Part shown: positions 47,124 to 56,604 of the stretch, one piece after another | Layout: the number at the start of each line of letters is the position of its first letter | Position numbering within the stretch: position 1 is the first letter of the stretch | Source: Kribbella sp. NBC_00382 | Lineage (GTDB): Bacteria; Actinomycetota; Actinomycetes; Propionibacteriales; Kribbellaceae | NCBI RefSeq assembly: GCF_036067295.1 | Contig: NZ_CP107954.1 | Location: 6,076,001 to 6,140,000, forward strand | Direction: 5' to 3' | DNA length: 64,000 bases | The notes under the pieces: model-generated | What the model was told of the DNA's origin: nothing | The model's database searches: none | Seen by the model: the letters and a program-made list of their open reading frames with translations, nothing else | Program-made: the position numbers and the translations under genes

Positions 47124-48344
47124 ATGAGCGGATCACCGAAGTACAGCAGTGTCGCCCTTGCCGCGGCGCGACGTGCGCAAGCGGCCGCGGAGCGGGCCCA
47201 GCGCGCCCGCCGCCGCGAGGAGGAGCTGCAGCGGCGTCTGGCCGCGGCCCTGCAGCTGACCCGGACGACCACCGCCGCCCGATGCGCCTCCCTGGCCTCG
47301 CGCGCCGCTGGTTTGGGCCAGGAGGCGACCGAGCAGATGGCGTCGGTGCGGCAGACCGCGGCCGAGATCGCCGGCGCTTCGAACCAGCTCGCGCTGGCGG
47401 CCGCCGGCCGTCGGCTGGACCTGCTGGAATGGCAGATCGACGCTCTGTCCGACGCGATCGGGCTGCGGCAGGAGGCGGCCGCCTCGGCACGTCTGGCGCA
47501 GTTGGCGGCCCAGCTCGGAACGATCCCGCGAGCCGAGCGTCTGCACCTGGATGCGGCCGGCGGGCAAGCCGCCGAGCGCGCGCTCGATGCGGTCGCCTCG
47601 GCCCCGGGCGTCCCGTCCGGGCAGAGCCTCGACAACGCTGCCCGGCGGGTAGCCGAACACCTCGGCCGGGTCCGTAGCGCGCAGGCCGAACGGGCGACCG
47701 TGGTGCGCGAGACCGAGCTTCGGATCGAAGAGCTGAGCTCGAGGCTCGGCGTGCTGGAAGCCGACGGGCGCGACCTGAGCGTCAAGCTCGAAGGTGCGGA
47801 GTTCGCCCACGACTACCTCGACCGGCTGCGCAAGGTGGTCGCCGATGGCCGTCTCGGCGAGCTGTCCACCCTGTTGCCTCAGGCCGTCGCGGCGGTCGAC
47901 CGTACCGAGCAGACGTTCGATGAGGCGGTGGACCGCGTGATAGAGCGCCGTCGCATCCTGGCGTCCGTCGTCGCGGGCCTGCCGGACCTGGGGTTCGGCG
48001 TGATTGCCGACAGTCTCGTGGAGCAGCCGGACGGATCGGTGTCGGTACGGGCCCAGACGGTCCGCGGGCAGACGCTCGACGTTCTCGTGCACGACGGTGA
48101 AGACGGGCCCCACGAGGTCCTGTACTCCAGCTCGGAACTGGAGTACGAGGAGACCGCTGGAGGTATCACCGGAGCCACTTGCGGCAGCCTGGTGGACCTG
48201 GCCGGAGCCCTGAACGACAGGGCCGGCCAGGCCGGCTACATCACGGGAAAGGTGTCGTGGGACGACGGCGGTCCCGACCCGGATTCAGGTTCCACCAGCA
48301 TCGTCCGGCCCTCGGTTGCCGGATCGACGCGGAACGCCCGCTGA
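47124..48344 (+). CDS. Coiled-coil protein of unknown function
   Basis: A 406-aa protein. Residues ~8-310 are Ala/Arg/Glu-rich heptad-type helices. The C-terminal ~90 residues form a beta-type domain (GFGVIADSLVEQPDGSVSVR, then GPHEVLYSSSELEYE). ATG 47124 has GAGGAGA about 8 nt upstream; the longer upstream frame lacks coding character. It overlaps the AAA+ gene's ATG by 1 nt. It probably scaffolds the AAA+ or GTPase components. Confidence 0.8.
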   Translation: MSGSPKYSSVALAAARRAQAAAERAQRARRREEELQRRLAAALQLTRTTTAARCASLASRAAGLGQEATEQMASVRQTAAEIAGASNQLALAAAGRRLDLLEWQIDALSDAIGLRQEAAASARLAQLAAQLGTIPRAERLHLDAAGGQAAERALDAVASAPGVPSGQSLDNAARRVAEHLGRVRSAQAERATVVRETELRIEELSSRLGVLEADGRDLSVKLEGAEFAHDYLDRLRKVVADGRLGELSTLLPQAVAAVDRTEQTFDEAVDRVIERRRILASVVAGLPDLGFGVIADSLVEQPDGSVSVRAQTVRGQTLDVLVHDGEDGPHEVLYSSSELEYEETAGGITGATCGSLVDLAGALNDRAGQAGYITGKVSWDDGGPDPDSGSTSIVRPSVAGSTRNAR

Positions 48345-50245
48345 TGAGCGTCCTCGAGACCTCCGGGTTGCCCGGGTCGCTGTGGCTGCAGCGGTTCGGG
48401 CATGAGGTCAACCGGCATCGACACATTCTCATCCACGGCAACATCGAGGATCTGGTCCGGTCGAACAACCGGTACGACACCTTCACGAATGCCGTGTTCG
48501 ACGTGCTGCAAGTACTCGGGTTCGCAACTGTGGCTCGCTACAGCGTCGCTGAGGGCCTGACCTTCCCCGACGAGTCTCATCGGCAACAGGTCGAGCGATT
48601 GTCTGCCCAGAACGCGTCCGCGTCCGTGACGTCCACAGCAGGCGTACCGGACCGAAAGAGCCGGATCACTGCCGCGCGGGAGCAGAGCCAGGAGCAGATG
48701 CGCGGCACGCAGCAGCCCAGGCCGCGCAACCCGGCCGAGGCGCTGGCCGCTCTGGTTCCGATGCTGACCCAGACCACGGCGCCGTGCGCCGTGATCATCG
48801 ACTCGCCGGACCTGCTGATCGGGCCGGCCGGCCAAGTCACGGACCAGTTCCCGGCCCAGGTCGCCTACGTGCGGCACCTCCTCCAGGTCGCGGCGACTCC
48901 CGCTCCGGGGAACCTGCGCAACACCCTCGTCTTCGTCGCCCGGGGTCTGACCGACGTGCCGATCTGGCTGCGGGAGAGCCCCCACGTGGCGGTCGTTCCC
49001 GCGGAGGTACCGCGGATCGAGGAGCGACGGGCGCTGCTGGCGGAGACCGTGCCGTCCTACCATCGGGGCGGCGAGCTGTCCGATGAGTCGCGGGACCAGG
49101 CCGTGTCGGCACTGGCCAATCTCACCGATGGCATGACGATCATGGACATCCAGTCGTTGACGGCAACCTCCCGCACAGCTGGGATCGAGGCCAGTGACGG
49201 GCGCCGTCTGCTCGCCCGGCATCGTTTCGCCCTGCGTGAGGACCCCTGGGAGAAGCTCGACGAGGTCAAGATCCGTGGCGCGGAGCAACTGCTGGGCCGG
49301 CGGGTCGTCGGTCAGGAGCACGCCGTACGCGAGGTCAGCAACGTCCTGGCCAATGCCCGGGTCGGCATCGACTTCGTTGCCGAGGGCACCGACAGTAGCC
49401 GTCCGAAAGGAGTCTTCTTCTTCGTCGGCCCGACAGGGGTGGGGAAAACCGAACTGGCGAAGGCGATCGCCGAGCTCGTCTTCGACGACGAGACGGCGAT
49501 GCGGCGGTTCGACATGAGCGAGTACATGCAGGAGCACGCCAGCGAACGATTGACCGGGTCCCCGCCCGGATTCGTCGGCCATGAACAGGGCGGTGTGCTG
49601 ACCAACTGGATCTTGGAGCGGCCTTTCAGCGTGGTGCTGTTCGACGAGATCGAGAAGGCCGATCCCAAGATCTACGACAAGTTCCTGCAGATCATCGACG
49701 ACGGCCGGCTGACCGACGGGCAGGGGCGCACCGCGTACTTCTCGCATTCCATCATCATCTTCACGTCCAACATCGGCGCCGCCGGCCTACCGGCCGATCC
49801 GACCTACGAGGTGGTCGCGAAGCACTTCCGTGACGAAGTGAAGGAGTACTTCGAGAAGCGGGAGCGGCCGGAGTTCCTGGGCCGCCTGGGTGGTGGCGTG
49901 ATCCCGTTCGACATGTTGCGTCCGGCTGTCGTCGGCCAGCTGGTCGGCAAGCTGCTGGACCAGCTGGTCACCTCGGCCCTGGCCAAGGGGTTCGAGCTGG
50001 TGATCGACCGAGCGGACATCACCCGGGAGGTCGAGAAGCATCTTCTGGGTGCGGCACCTCGCTACGGAGCGCGGGAGATCTGCAGGCCGATGCTCGAGCA
50101 GTGGATCCAGGTCCCGCTCAGTCGCTGGATCCTCCAGCACTCGCCGGCTCCTGGCACTCGCATCCGGGTCTACCGGACGACCGAGTCGCCTCCGTTCGCC
50201 ATCGAAGCCGACAACGACCATGCGACCGAGGGGTACCTACCATGA
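48344..50245 (+). CDS. Hsp100/ClpB-like AAA+ ATPase with degenerate N-terminal AAA domain
   Basis: A 633-aa protein. The second half is a Clp/Hsp100 D2-type module: Walker A GPTGVGKT (362-369), substrate pore loop GSPPGFVG (405-412), Walker B VVLFDEIEKAD (430-440), sensor TSN (474-476) and a C-terminal small domain (about 530-620). The first ~300 residues resemble a second AAA domain that keeps a Walker B-like AVIIDSPDLL but no P-loop. It probably threads or remodels protein complexes. It shares A/TGA bases with both neighbours (48344 and 50242-50245). Confidence 0.88.
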   Translation: MSVLETSGLPGSLWLQRFGHEVNRHRHILIHGNIEDLVRSNNRYDTFTNAVFDVLQVLGFATVARYSVAEGLTFPDESHRQQVERLSAQNASASVTSTAGVPDRKSRITAAREQSQEQMRGTQQPRPRNPAEALAALVPMLTQTTAPCAVIIDSPDLLIGPAGQVTDQFPAQVAYVRHLLQVAATPAPGNLRNTLVFVARGLTDVPIWLRESPHVAVVPAEVPRIEERRALLAETVPSYHRGGELSDESRDQAVSALANLTDGMTIMDIQSLTATSRTAGIEASDGRRLLARHRFALREDPWEKLDEVKIRGAEQLLGRRVVGQEHAVREVSNVLANARVGIDFVAEGTDSSRPKGVFFFVGPTGVGKTELAKAIAELVFDDETAMRRFDMSEYMQEHASERLTGSPPGFVGHEQGGVLTNWILERPFSVVLFDEIEKADPKIYDKFLQIIDDGRLTDGQGRTAYFSHSIIIFTSNIGAAGLPADPTYEVVAKHFRDEVKEYFEKRERPEFLGRLGGGVIPFDMLRPAVVGQLVGKLLDQLVTSALAKGFELVIDRADITREVEKHLLGAAPRYGAREICRPMLEQWIQVPLSRWILQHSPAPGTRIRVYRTTESPPFAIEADNDHATEGYLP

Positions 50246-51423
50246 CCACCACGAACGAGCAGGAAGACTGGTTCCACGAAGAGAACCGGGACCCCAGTCC
50301 GAACGGCCGACGCACCGACCCCACTCCGCCGGCTGCGACTCGTGCGCCCGAACCGGTAGTCGCCGGCGTACCCGTTCCGGCCGAGGAACCGACGCTCCTC
50401 GTCGACCCGGACCAGCGCAGGTACGAGCCGATCACCGAACCGGCGATGGCGCCGCCCACCGTCAACCCGTGGGAGCAGGACACCGACAGCGACGAGTTGG
50501 CGCCGCTGGCGATTCCGACTACCGCGCGCGCTCCGCAGGACGCCGTACAGATAGGGATCTGGGGGCAGCCTGAATCCGGTAAGACCACGTATCTCGGCGC
50601 GCTGCGGATCGCCGCCGCGCAGCAGCAGGGCAGGCTCGGACGATGGACGGTGTCCGGGTTGGACGATCCATCGTCGAACTTCCTGGTGGAACAGGCCGAG
50701 CGGATGACCCGGCAGCGGCGGTTTCCGGAGCCCAGCCTGGTGGAGGAGACGCTGAGATGGTCGTTCAACGGCCGGGCGCCCGGCCGGTTCGTACGCCGGC
50801 CGGTGGAGTTCGTCCTGTCGGTTCAGGACGCCCCGGGCGAGGCGTTTCGGCAGGGTCCGTTGATGCAGCGGGTCGTCGACCATCTGGCCCGCTCCCGCGG
50901 TCTCATCTACCTTTTCGATCCCATCACACTGAACAGTTCCAACATCGAGTACTTTGACAAGACGCTGCAGATGCTGTCGGCGAGCTTGCGGGCGGGCAGC
51001 CGGCTGCGCAAAGGCAAGCTGCCGCACTACCTGTCCGTGTGCGTGACCAAGTTCGACGACCCGGCGTTCTTCACCCGGGCCGTGCACGAGGGGTGGGTGA
51101 CCCAGGACAGCACCGACCAGCGCCTTCCGCGCGTTCCGGACGATCGGGCGGAGGCGTTCTTCGACTGGGTGTGCCACGTGCTGCGGCGGCAGGGCGCACC
51201 CCTGATTCGTGAACTCATCCGATCGAACTTCGATGACGTACGGGTCAGGTACTTCGCGACTTCGTCGGTCGGTTTCCGGCTCAACGATCAACAGGTCTTC
51301 GACTTCCGTGACTTCCGTAACGTCGACGTGACGGCAGATCACGACCGGCGCATTCGCGAAATGGTGCGCCCGATCAACGTCCTGGAGCCGCTGATCTCGC
51401 TCGAACGCCGGATCAGGGGGTAG
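50242..51423 (+). CDS. P-loop GTPase-like protein
   Basis: A 393-aa protein with a ~100-residue acidic, disordered N-terminus followed by a GTPase fold: G1 GQPESGKTT (108-116), a G3-like DAPG (196-199) and G4-like TKFD (269-272). This fits the TRAFAC-type GTPases found with GTPase-associated (GAP1) proteins in predicted conflict systems; the exact family should be confirmed by profile search. The ATG overlaps the AAA+ stop by 4 nt. The GAP1-like gene follows by 7 bp. Confidence 0.82.
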   Translation: MTTTNEQEDWFHEENRDPSPNGRRTDPTPPAATRAPEPVVAGVPVPAEEPTLLVDPDQRRYEPITEPAMAPPTVNPWEQDTDSDELAPLAIPTTARAPQDAVQIGIWGQPESGKTTYLGALRIAAAQQQGRLGRWTVSGLDDPSSNFLVEQAERMTRQRRFPEPSLVEETLRWSFNGRAPGRFVRRPVEFVLSVQDAPGEAFRQGPLMQRVVDHLARSRGLIYLFDPITLNSSNIEYFDKTLQMLSASLRAGSRLRKGKLPHYLSVCVTKFDDPAFFTRAVHEGWVTQDSTDQRLPRVPDDRAEAFFDWVCHVLRRQGAPLIRELIRSNFDDVRVRYFATSSVGFRLNDQQVFDFRDFRNVDVTADHDRRIREMVRPINVLEPLISLERRIRG

Positions 51424-51430
51424 GGGTGCC

Positions 51431-54004
51431 GTGTCCACGGACGAGAACACCGCTCGGCCTGAGAACACAGTGCTGGCCGGGTGGGCGGTGGTCAGCAAGA
51501 GACTCGATCCCTCCGGCCGGTTGGCGATCGACGGCTACGAAATCGTCGGGACCAGCGGCAGCATGGCCTTCGCGCAGTCGCTGCAGGGAGCTTGTCTGAC
51601 CGGAACACCTTCCAGCACGGCTGTCGACACCCAGGACGCGCTCCCTTGGGTGATCGTCACGGCCGGAGGCTCGCTGGGGGCGGTCACGGCGATGAGTGTC
51701 GTGACCTCGAGCACGATCCGCACCGAGGGCGGCCGGCCGGTGACGCCGACGCGGCTCCTCTGGACGAACTGGGCGGACGCTGCGCGCTGTCGGATGTCCT
51801 GGTCAGCGATGCTGACTGCGCATCGATCACTGCGCTGGTCGGACACCATCCTCCCAGCTGATGCGCAGGGTGCTCCGGTCGCCGTGGAGATCGCCGACAC
51901 GGCTGCCGGCACGGTAGCCGACGACATCGATCGGTTCGGGTTCGACTGGGTCGCCGGCCTGGCCGGGATGGTCCTGGACGGCCGGCGGATCGCGATCGTC
52001 GCGGAGACGACGCCCCTGCCGGGTGTCGACGAGCGCTTGAAACTGTTCGACGCGGTGTGCGGTCTGCTGCCGTACGGGTACCGCGCTCGGTTCAGTGCGG
52101 CGAGTTGGGCCAAGGCGAACGTCGAGTCCGGCATTCTCCTGGTCTTCTCCGACGCCGTGGCCAAGGACCAGCGCAGGGTCGGGTGGCAGTCTCCAGCTCC
52201 GCAACCGCACAGTTCAGATGCGACGGCCTATGTCGAGACGCTGCTACGCCTCAGGCATGGCGAGGCGAGGTTCTCCAGCTCGGACATCGTGCAGCATCTG
52301 CTGGGGGAGTCGGATCCACGGCGCTGCGGTGATGCCGCCGCCGCCCTGACAGGTCTGCTGCGGATGGACCTACCGCGCGAGACCGCTCGTCTGATCCGGT
52401 CCGGTCGAGGCAGCGTCGCGAACGTCCGGTTGGCGCTGAGCGAGCATTCGCTGGACAGCCTGCCGTCCGAGATCGCCCAGACGCTGGTGCAGTTCTTGGC
52501 CGACAGCTCCGGACGGTCTGCGGAGGCAGCCGACCTGTTGGTACAGGTTTGGTCCCCCGAGACCGAACGCAGGCTGGGAGCCTACGGGCGTTCGTTCCTG
52601 ACGCCCGCAGGCCTGCCCCACCTGTACACGTGGTTCGAGTTGGCCGATCGCGCCGGATCGATGTCGAAGCTTGCCCTACTGCGAGAACTGTTGCGGCCGA
52701 CCGCCACGGTGCCGGATCTGACGCCTGAATCCGCGGACACTGCCGTGCGATTGCTGGCACAGTTCACCGGCGCGATCAATGATGTGGCCATTCAGCGAGT
52801 GATCGTCGATCAACCTGGCGTCTGCGTCGGCCTGCTGCGGAAGATCCTGGACCGCTCGATTTCGACCGCACGGGCCGTCGGGCTGATCCAGGACTGGCTA
52901 CGCGATCACTCCGCCGAACGACGTCCGTGGCTGGCGTCCTTCGGCTTCGCCATCGGGCGGGGCGAGCCGACAGACGAGCAGTGGCGGACCCTGCGGACGA
53001 TCGACGACCGGGTTTGGCGTGTTCTGCTGCAGATCGCCGCATCCGAACGGCACTCGGAGCGTGTTTTCGCTTCGATGTGGCCGTTCCTCGTGGACCGGGC
53101 CGGCAGTGAGACGACACCGAACCGCGACGCGGCCTTCGAGGCAGAGCTGGAGGCGATGACGCCGACGAGCTGTGGTCTGTCGAGTGCGGAGTGGCCTCGC
53201 ATCGACTTGATCAACCTCGTCCGTTTCGGCTCGATGCCAGGCCTCAGGACTGGCGTGGTGCCGATCGATGCCTACGGGGGAGTATTCGGCGCGGCGTGGT
53301 ACAGCCCCAATCTCGCCGACCGCCGGGCTGCCCTGAACCAGCGTCTGGTGGCGGAGATGTTCCCTCGGTCCGGTACTGCGGACCAGGCCACCCTGCTGAT
53401 GTCCGTTGTAGCGAGCAACGACCCCGAACTCACCCAGCTCGCCGCGCAGGCGATCGCCCGGGAGATCGACAGACGCCCGGCCGCTTTCGACTCGGTGGTC
53501 TTCAGCCCGGAATGGATCGACCAGATCCGCGGTTTCTCCGCCAAGGAGGGTTTCTGGGCCTACCAGGCACTGCGCACCCTGGCCGGGACGAGCCCCGCCA
53601 CTCAACAGATCGCCGCTGGATACGCGCAGGGTCTCCGGGTCGGTCTGAGCCACAGCACCCTGGAGAGAGCGCTGCGCCAGTGGTTCCGCGGTCAGTCGCC
53701 GCAACTGATCGAGCAGCTCCTGATCGACCTCTTGGACAACGACGCCGCGAACGGCGCCGAAATGCTACGTCGCTCCGTTGTCGACGGGCAGTACGGCGTT
53801 CCCACAGCGGAGCGCTGGCGCGACTTCGTCCAGGATCGCCAGATGCTCGCGCAATGGCTCGTCGGCAAAACCAAGCCGCCGAGAAGAAGGAGAGCTGACT
53901 CCGGTACCGGAGGAAGGATCGGCGCTGCGAGAAAGCGCATCGGAAGCATGCTTCCAGGCTTCAAAGGTGCCGACGGCGACCAGCGCCCGGCTGCAGACAA
54001 CTGA
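51431..54004 (+). CDS. GAP1-like GTPase-associated protein
   Basis: An 857-aa, largely helical soluble protein. The N-terminal ~220 residues form an alpha/beta domain containing LLPYGYRARFSAASW, a pattern I recognise from GTPase-associated proteins encoded beside such GTPases. The remainder is helical-repeat-like, and the last ~35 residues are basic. The gene starts at GTG 51431 just after the GTPase stop. The tight pairing implies it acts with the GTPase as regulator or adaptor; the activity is unproven. Confidence 0.78.
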   Translation: MSTDENTARPENTVLAGWAVVSKRLDPSGRLAIDGYEIVGTSGSMAFAQSLQGACLTGTPSSTAVDTQDALPWVIVTAGGSLGAVTAMSVVTSSTIRTEGGRPVTPTRLLWTNWADAARCRMSWSAMLTAHRSLRWSDTILPADAQGAPVAVEIADTAAGTVADDIDRFGFDWVAGLAGMVLDGRRIAIVAETTPLPGVDERLKLFDAVCGLLPYGYRARFSAASWAKANVESGILLVFSDAVAKDQRRVGWQSPAPQPHSSDATAYVETLLRLRHGEARFSSSDIVQHLLGESDPRRCGDAAAALTGLLRMDLPRETARLIRSGRGSVANVRLALSEHSLDSLPSEIAQTLVQFLADSSGRSAEAADLLVQVWSPETERRLGAYGRSFLTPAGLPHLYTWFELADRAGSMSKLALLRELLRPTATVPDLTPESADTAVRLLAQFTGAINDVAIQRVIVDQPGVCVGLLRKILDRSISTARAVGLIQDWLRDHSAERRPWLASFGFAIGRGEPTDEQWRTLRTIDDRVWRVLLQIAASERHSERVFASMWPFLVDRAGSETTPNRDAAFEAELEAMTPTSCGLSSAEWPRIDLINLVRFGSMPGLRTGVVPIDAYGGVFGAAWYSPNLADRRAALNQRLVAEMFPRSGTADQATLLMSVVASNDPELTQLAAQAIAREIDRRPAAFDSVVFSPEWIDQIRGFSAKEGFWAYQALRTLAGTSPATQQIAAGYAQGLRVGLSHSTLERALRQWFRGQSPQLIEQLLIDLLDNDAANGAEMLRRSVVDGQYGVPTAERWRDFVQDRQMLAQWLVGKTKPPRRRRADSGTGGRIGAARKRIGSMLPGFKGADGDQRPAADN

Positions 54005-54017
54005 CGGAGACACGACC

Positions 54018-55691
54018 ATGACCGCGATCCGACCGGGTTTCACCGCACACTCTGTCCGCACACTGCGGACGTTGTCAGTCTCGCTCATTGCGTTGTTCGC
54101 CGCCGTGGGTTTGGCGGCTGGGCCGGCGATGGCCGACCCGGCGCCGCCGACTCGTGACCAGATCTATCGCCAGCTCGGCGTCGACGCCGTGACGGCCGAC
54201 TACATCGTCCTGGTGGACACCTCCGGCTCGATGGCCGCGAGCGGTCGCTACAGCAACGTTCGAAGGGTCTTGGGCAGCTTTCTGTCAGGCTTGGCGCCGA
54301 GCGACTATGTCGCGCTGTACACCTTCGACACCGCACCGCAACGGCGCTACGCCGGTACCGCCGCCAACCGCGCCGGAATCCTTGGCGCGCTGCCTGCCGG
54401 CCCGACTCCGAATGGGTCGACCGACATCGGCTCGGGGATCGAGCAAGCCCTCAACGAACTGAATCGAGCGGGTGCCGCAGACATCGCCACAGTCGTCTTG
54501 TTGACCGATGGTCAGCAGGATGCGCCTGCGAGTTCGGCGTACCGATCGATTGCCTCCCCGGCCTGGCAGACACTGAAGACCCGGGCGCGGTCGCTGAAGA
54601 AGACCTGGCTGGGAGCGTATGCCCTTCCGCTGATGGCTCAGACCGGGGCGGCGCTGCTGCAGCGGGTCATCCCGAGCACGGTCGTTCTGCAGCCTGCCAA
54701 CGGGCCTGCTCTGGTCAAGTACCTCGACCAGTCCAAGCAAGCGGCCCGATTGGCCAAGGCACGTTCCCTGCTGGCGGGCGACCTCGGCAAAGGTGTGCGG
54801 GTGACGTGGACTGCGACGCAAACGGATCCAAGTGCAGGTACTGCGACACTGCGTGCGGACCTGTCATCCCTGACACAGCGGGTGCCAATCACAGTGTCGG
54901 ACCTGCACGTCAACGCGAGCCAGGGGGTGACCTGGACCGGATCGCCGCCCTCGGCGGTGATCCTCAAACCGGGTCAAACCCGATCCTTCGTCCTTCAGGT
55001 GCGTCGGACCCCCGGCTTCAGTGCCAAACTGTGGCCGCATCAGGTCTCAGATTCGGCTCCGATGTCGCTGGCCGGGCGAGTTGGTTCGCCCTGGGCGAGC
55101 GCCCTCGCCCCGGACATCGCCTTGAAGGTACCGGGGCAGATCAACAACAGCGGCAACACCCAGGTTGCCAAGCAGGTCGGATCTTGGAAGGCGGTGGGAA
55201 TCGCCGGCGGCGTGTTGGCCGTGATCCTGTTGGCGTTCGCCCTGGCTCTGTACCTTCGGGCCTTCCCGCGGCTGCCGCGGGGAGCAATCGGTATCTACGA
55301 GGTCGGCGGTCGTGGAAGCGACGGGTTTCGGCGGATCGACCAGATACCGGTCAGGGGGCGTCGTTTCGAGCACACCAGCCAGGCTGCCGACGCCGTCATC
55401 GAAGTACGGGGCCGACGCGTTCCGGCCTCGAAGTTCGCCACCAAGCACATCGGGTTGGAAGCCACCGTGGCACGCAACGACTCCCGGGGCACATCGCGCC
55501 ATACGATCCGCCCCGGCCACGGCGGGTTGGTCAGCGGCTTCTACCTGCTACACGTACGGCAGGGCGACGATGTTCCAGGCCGACTGCGAGTGAGCAACGG
55601 TCAGGACGAAATCGCCGAAGGGTCGCTTTGGGCGATGCGCGAATCACCGGACAACGGCGCCGATGCCTTCGATCGCGCTGAGGTTCGCTGA
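54018..55691 (+). CDS. Exported VWA protein with one membrane anchor
   Basis: A 557-aa protein. A signal peptide spans about 1-39 (cleavage near AMADP). A VWA domain follows, with MIDAS D67-T-S-G-S71 (LVDTSGSM), a later GSTDIGSG and LLTDGQ. A beta domain (about 255-370) and a membrane span (about 391-413) come next, then a ~140-residue domain predicted inside. It is built to bind a ligand outside and signal inward. ATG 54018 follows ACGGAGA by about 8 nt. It is the last gene of the rightward arm. Confidence 0.85.
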   Translation: MTAIRPGFTAHSVRTLRTLSVSLIALFAAVGLAAGPAMADPAPPTRDQIYRQLGVDAVTADYIVLVDTSGSMAASGRYSNVRRVLGSFLSGLAPSDYVALYTFDTAPQRRYAGTAANRAGILGALPAGPTPNGSTDIGSGIEQALNELNRAGAADIATVVLLTDGQQDAPASSAYRSIASPAWQTLKTRARSLKKTWLGAYALPLMAQTGAALLQRVIPSTVVLQPANGPALVKYLDQSKQAARLAKARSLLAGDLGKGVRVTWTATQTDPSAGTATLRADLSSLTQRVPITVSDLHVNASQGVTWTGSPPSAVILKPGQTRSFVLQVRRTPGFSAKLWPHQVSDSAPMSLAGRVGSPWASALAPDIALKVPGQINNSGNTQVAKQVGSWKAVGIAGGVLAVILLAFALALYLRAFPRLPRGAIGIYEVGGRGSDGFRRIDQIPVRGRRFEHTSQAADAVIEVRGRRVPASKFATKHIGLEATVARNDSRGTSRHTIRPGHGGLVSGFYLLHVRQGDDVPGRLRVSNGQDEIAEGSLWAMRESPDNGADAFDRAEVR

Positions 55692-55697
55692 GCCCGG

Positions 55698-56489
55698 CTA
55701 CTGGACCGACGAACCGGGAGACGCGGCGATCCCCGCCACCGGTGGTACCAACGCTTGAACGTTGGGTTTGCGCCAGACGGAGACGTGGCTTTCGCTGTCG
55801 GCGGTGAACGGGGTCCGGTGCCAACCGGCGTACCGGGCTTCGAACTCGAGCCCGGCGAGCTGGGCCATCAGGTCGCATTCGGCCGGCCAGATGTAGCGGA
55901 AGTTGCCCGCGGAGTACCGGGTCGTGCCGTCGGGCTCGGTGAAGTAGTGGTGCGACGCGCAGGCCTGGGTCGCGAGGTCGTACGTGTCGAAGACCAGATG
56001 TCCGTCGCCGAGGGTCATCGGTACTGCGGACTGCCCGGGCGGCATCCGGCGGATTGCGGGCACCCACAACTCGATGACGAAGCGGCCGCCGGGCTTGAGG
56101 TGGCGGGCCGCGTTGCGGAAGCACTCGACCTGCTCGGCCTGGGTCCGGAGGTTCGAGATGGTGTTGAAGACGAGATAGACCAGCTCGTACTCGCCGGGCA
56201 CTCGCGTCGTCGCCATGTCGCCCATCACGACGGGCAGCCCGGGATCCTTCTGGCGCAGCTGAGCCGCCATCGGCTCGGACAGCTCGATCCCGGTCACCGC
56301 GACGCCGCGGCCGGCGAGCGGGATCCCGACCCGGCCGGTACCGATCGCGAACTCCAGCGCCGGACCCGACCCGGCCAGCCCGGCCAGGAAGTCGACCGTC
56401 GGCTCGATCACGTCCGGCGTGAACATCTCGGCGGACGACGCGTCGTACCGCGTCGCAGTGTCCTCGTCCCACACTTCGCTGCTAGTCAT
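55698..56489 (-). CDS. Class I SAM-dependent methyltransferase
   Basis: A 263-aa methyltransferase with motif I ALEFAIGTGRVGIPLA (a GTGR-type SAM loop) at about 44-59, acidic D/E in GIELSE, DMATTRVPGEYELVYLVFNTI and KPGGRFVIEL. The substrate is unknown. It is convergent with the VWA gene, 6 bp apart, and marks the right edge of the island. Confidence 0.87.
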   Translation of the reverse strand: MTSSEVWDEDTATRYDASSAEMFTPDVIEPTVDFLAGLAGSGPALEFAIGTGRVGIPLAGRGVAVTGIELSEPMAAQLRQKDPGLPVVMGDMATTRVPGEYELVYLVFNTISNLRTQAEQVECFRNAARHLKPGGRFVIELWVPAIRRMPPGQSAVPMTLGDGHLVFDTYDLATQACASHHYFTEPDGTTRYSAGNFRYIWPAECDLMAQLAGLEFEARYAGWHRTPFTADSESHVSVWRKPNVQALVPPVAGIAASPGSSVQ

Positions 56490-56604
56490 CGCCTAGCAGC
56501 CTGCTGGTTTTGGGGTGATCCTGTCCATCGAGTTTTCCATGTCAAAGGCGGCCGGCCGGCTCCGACTCAGGGGTGAAAGCAGGCTTCTTCGAAGGAGAAA
56601 GATC

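Noticed and set aside
30665..55691. Island as an integrated prophage or transposon
   Set aside because: No integrase, transposase, tRNA target or flanking direct repeats were seen, so mobility is not supported.
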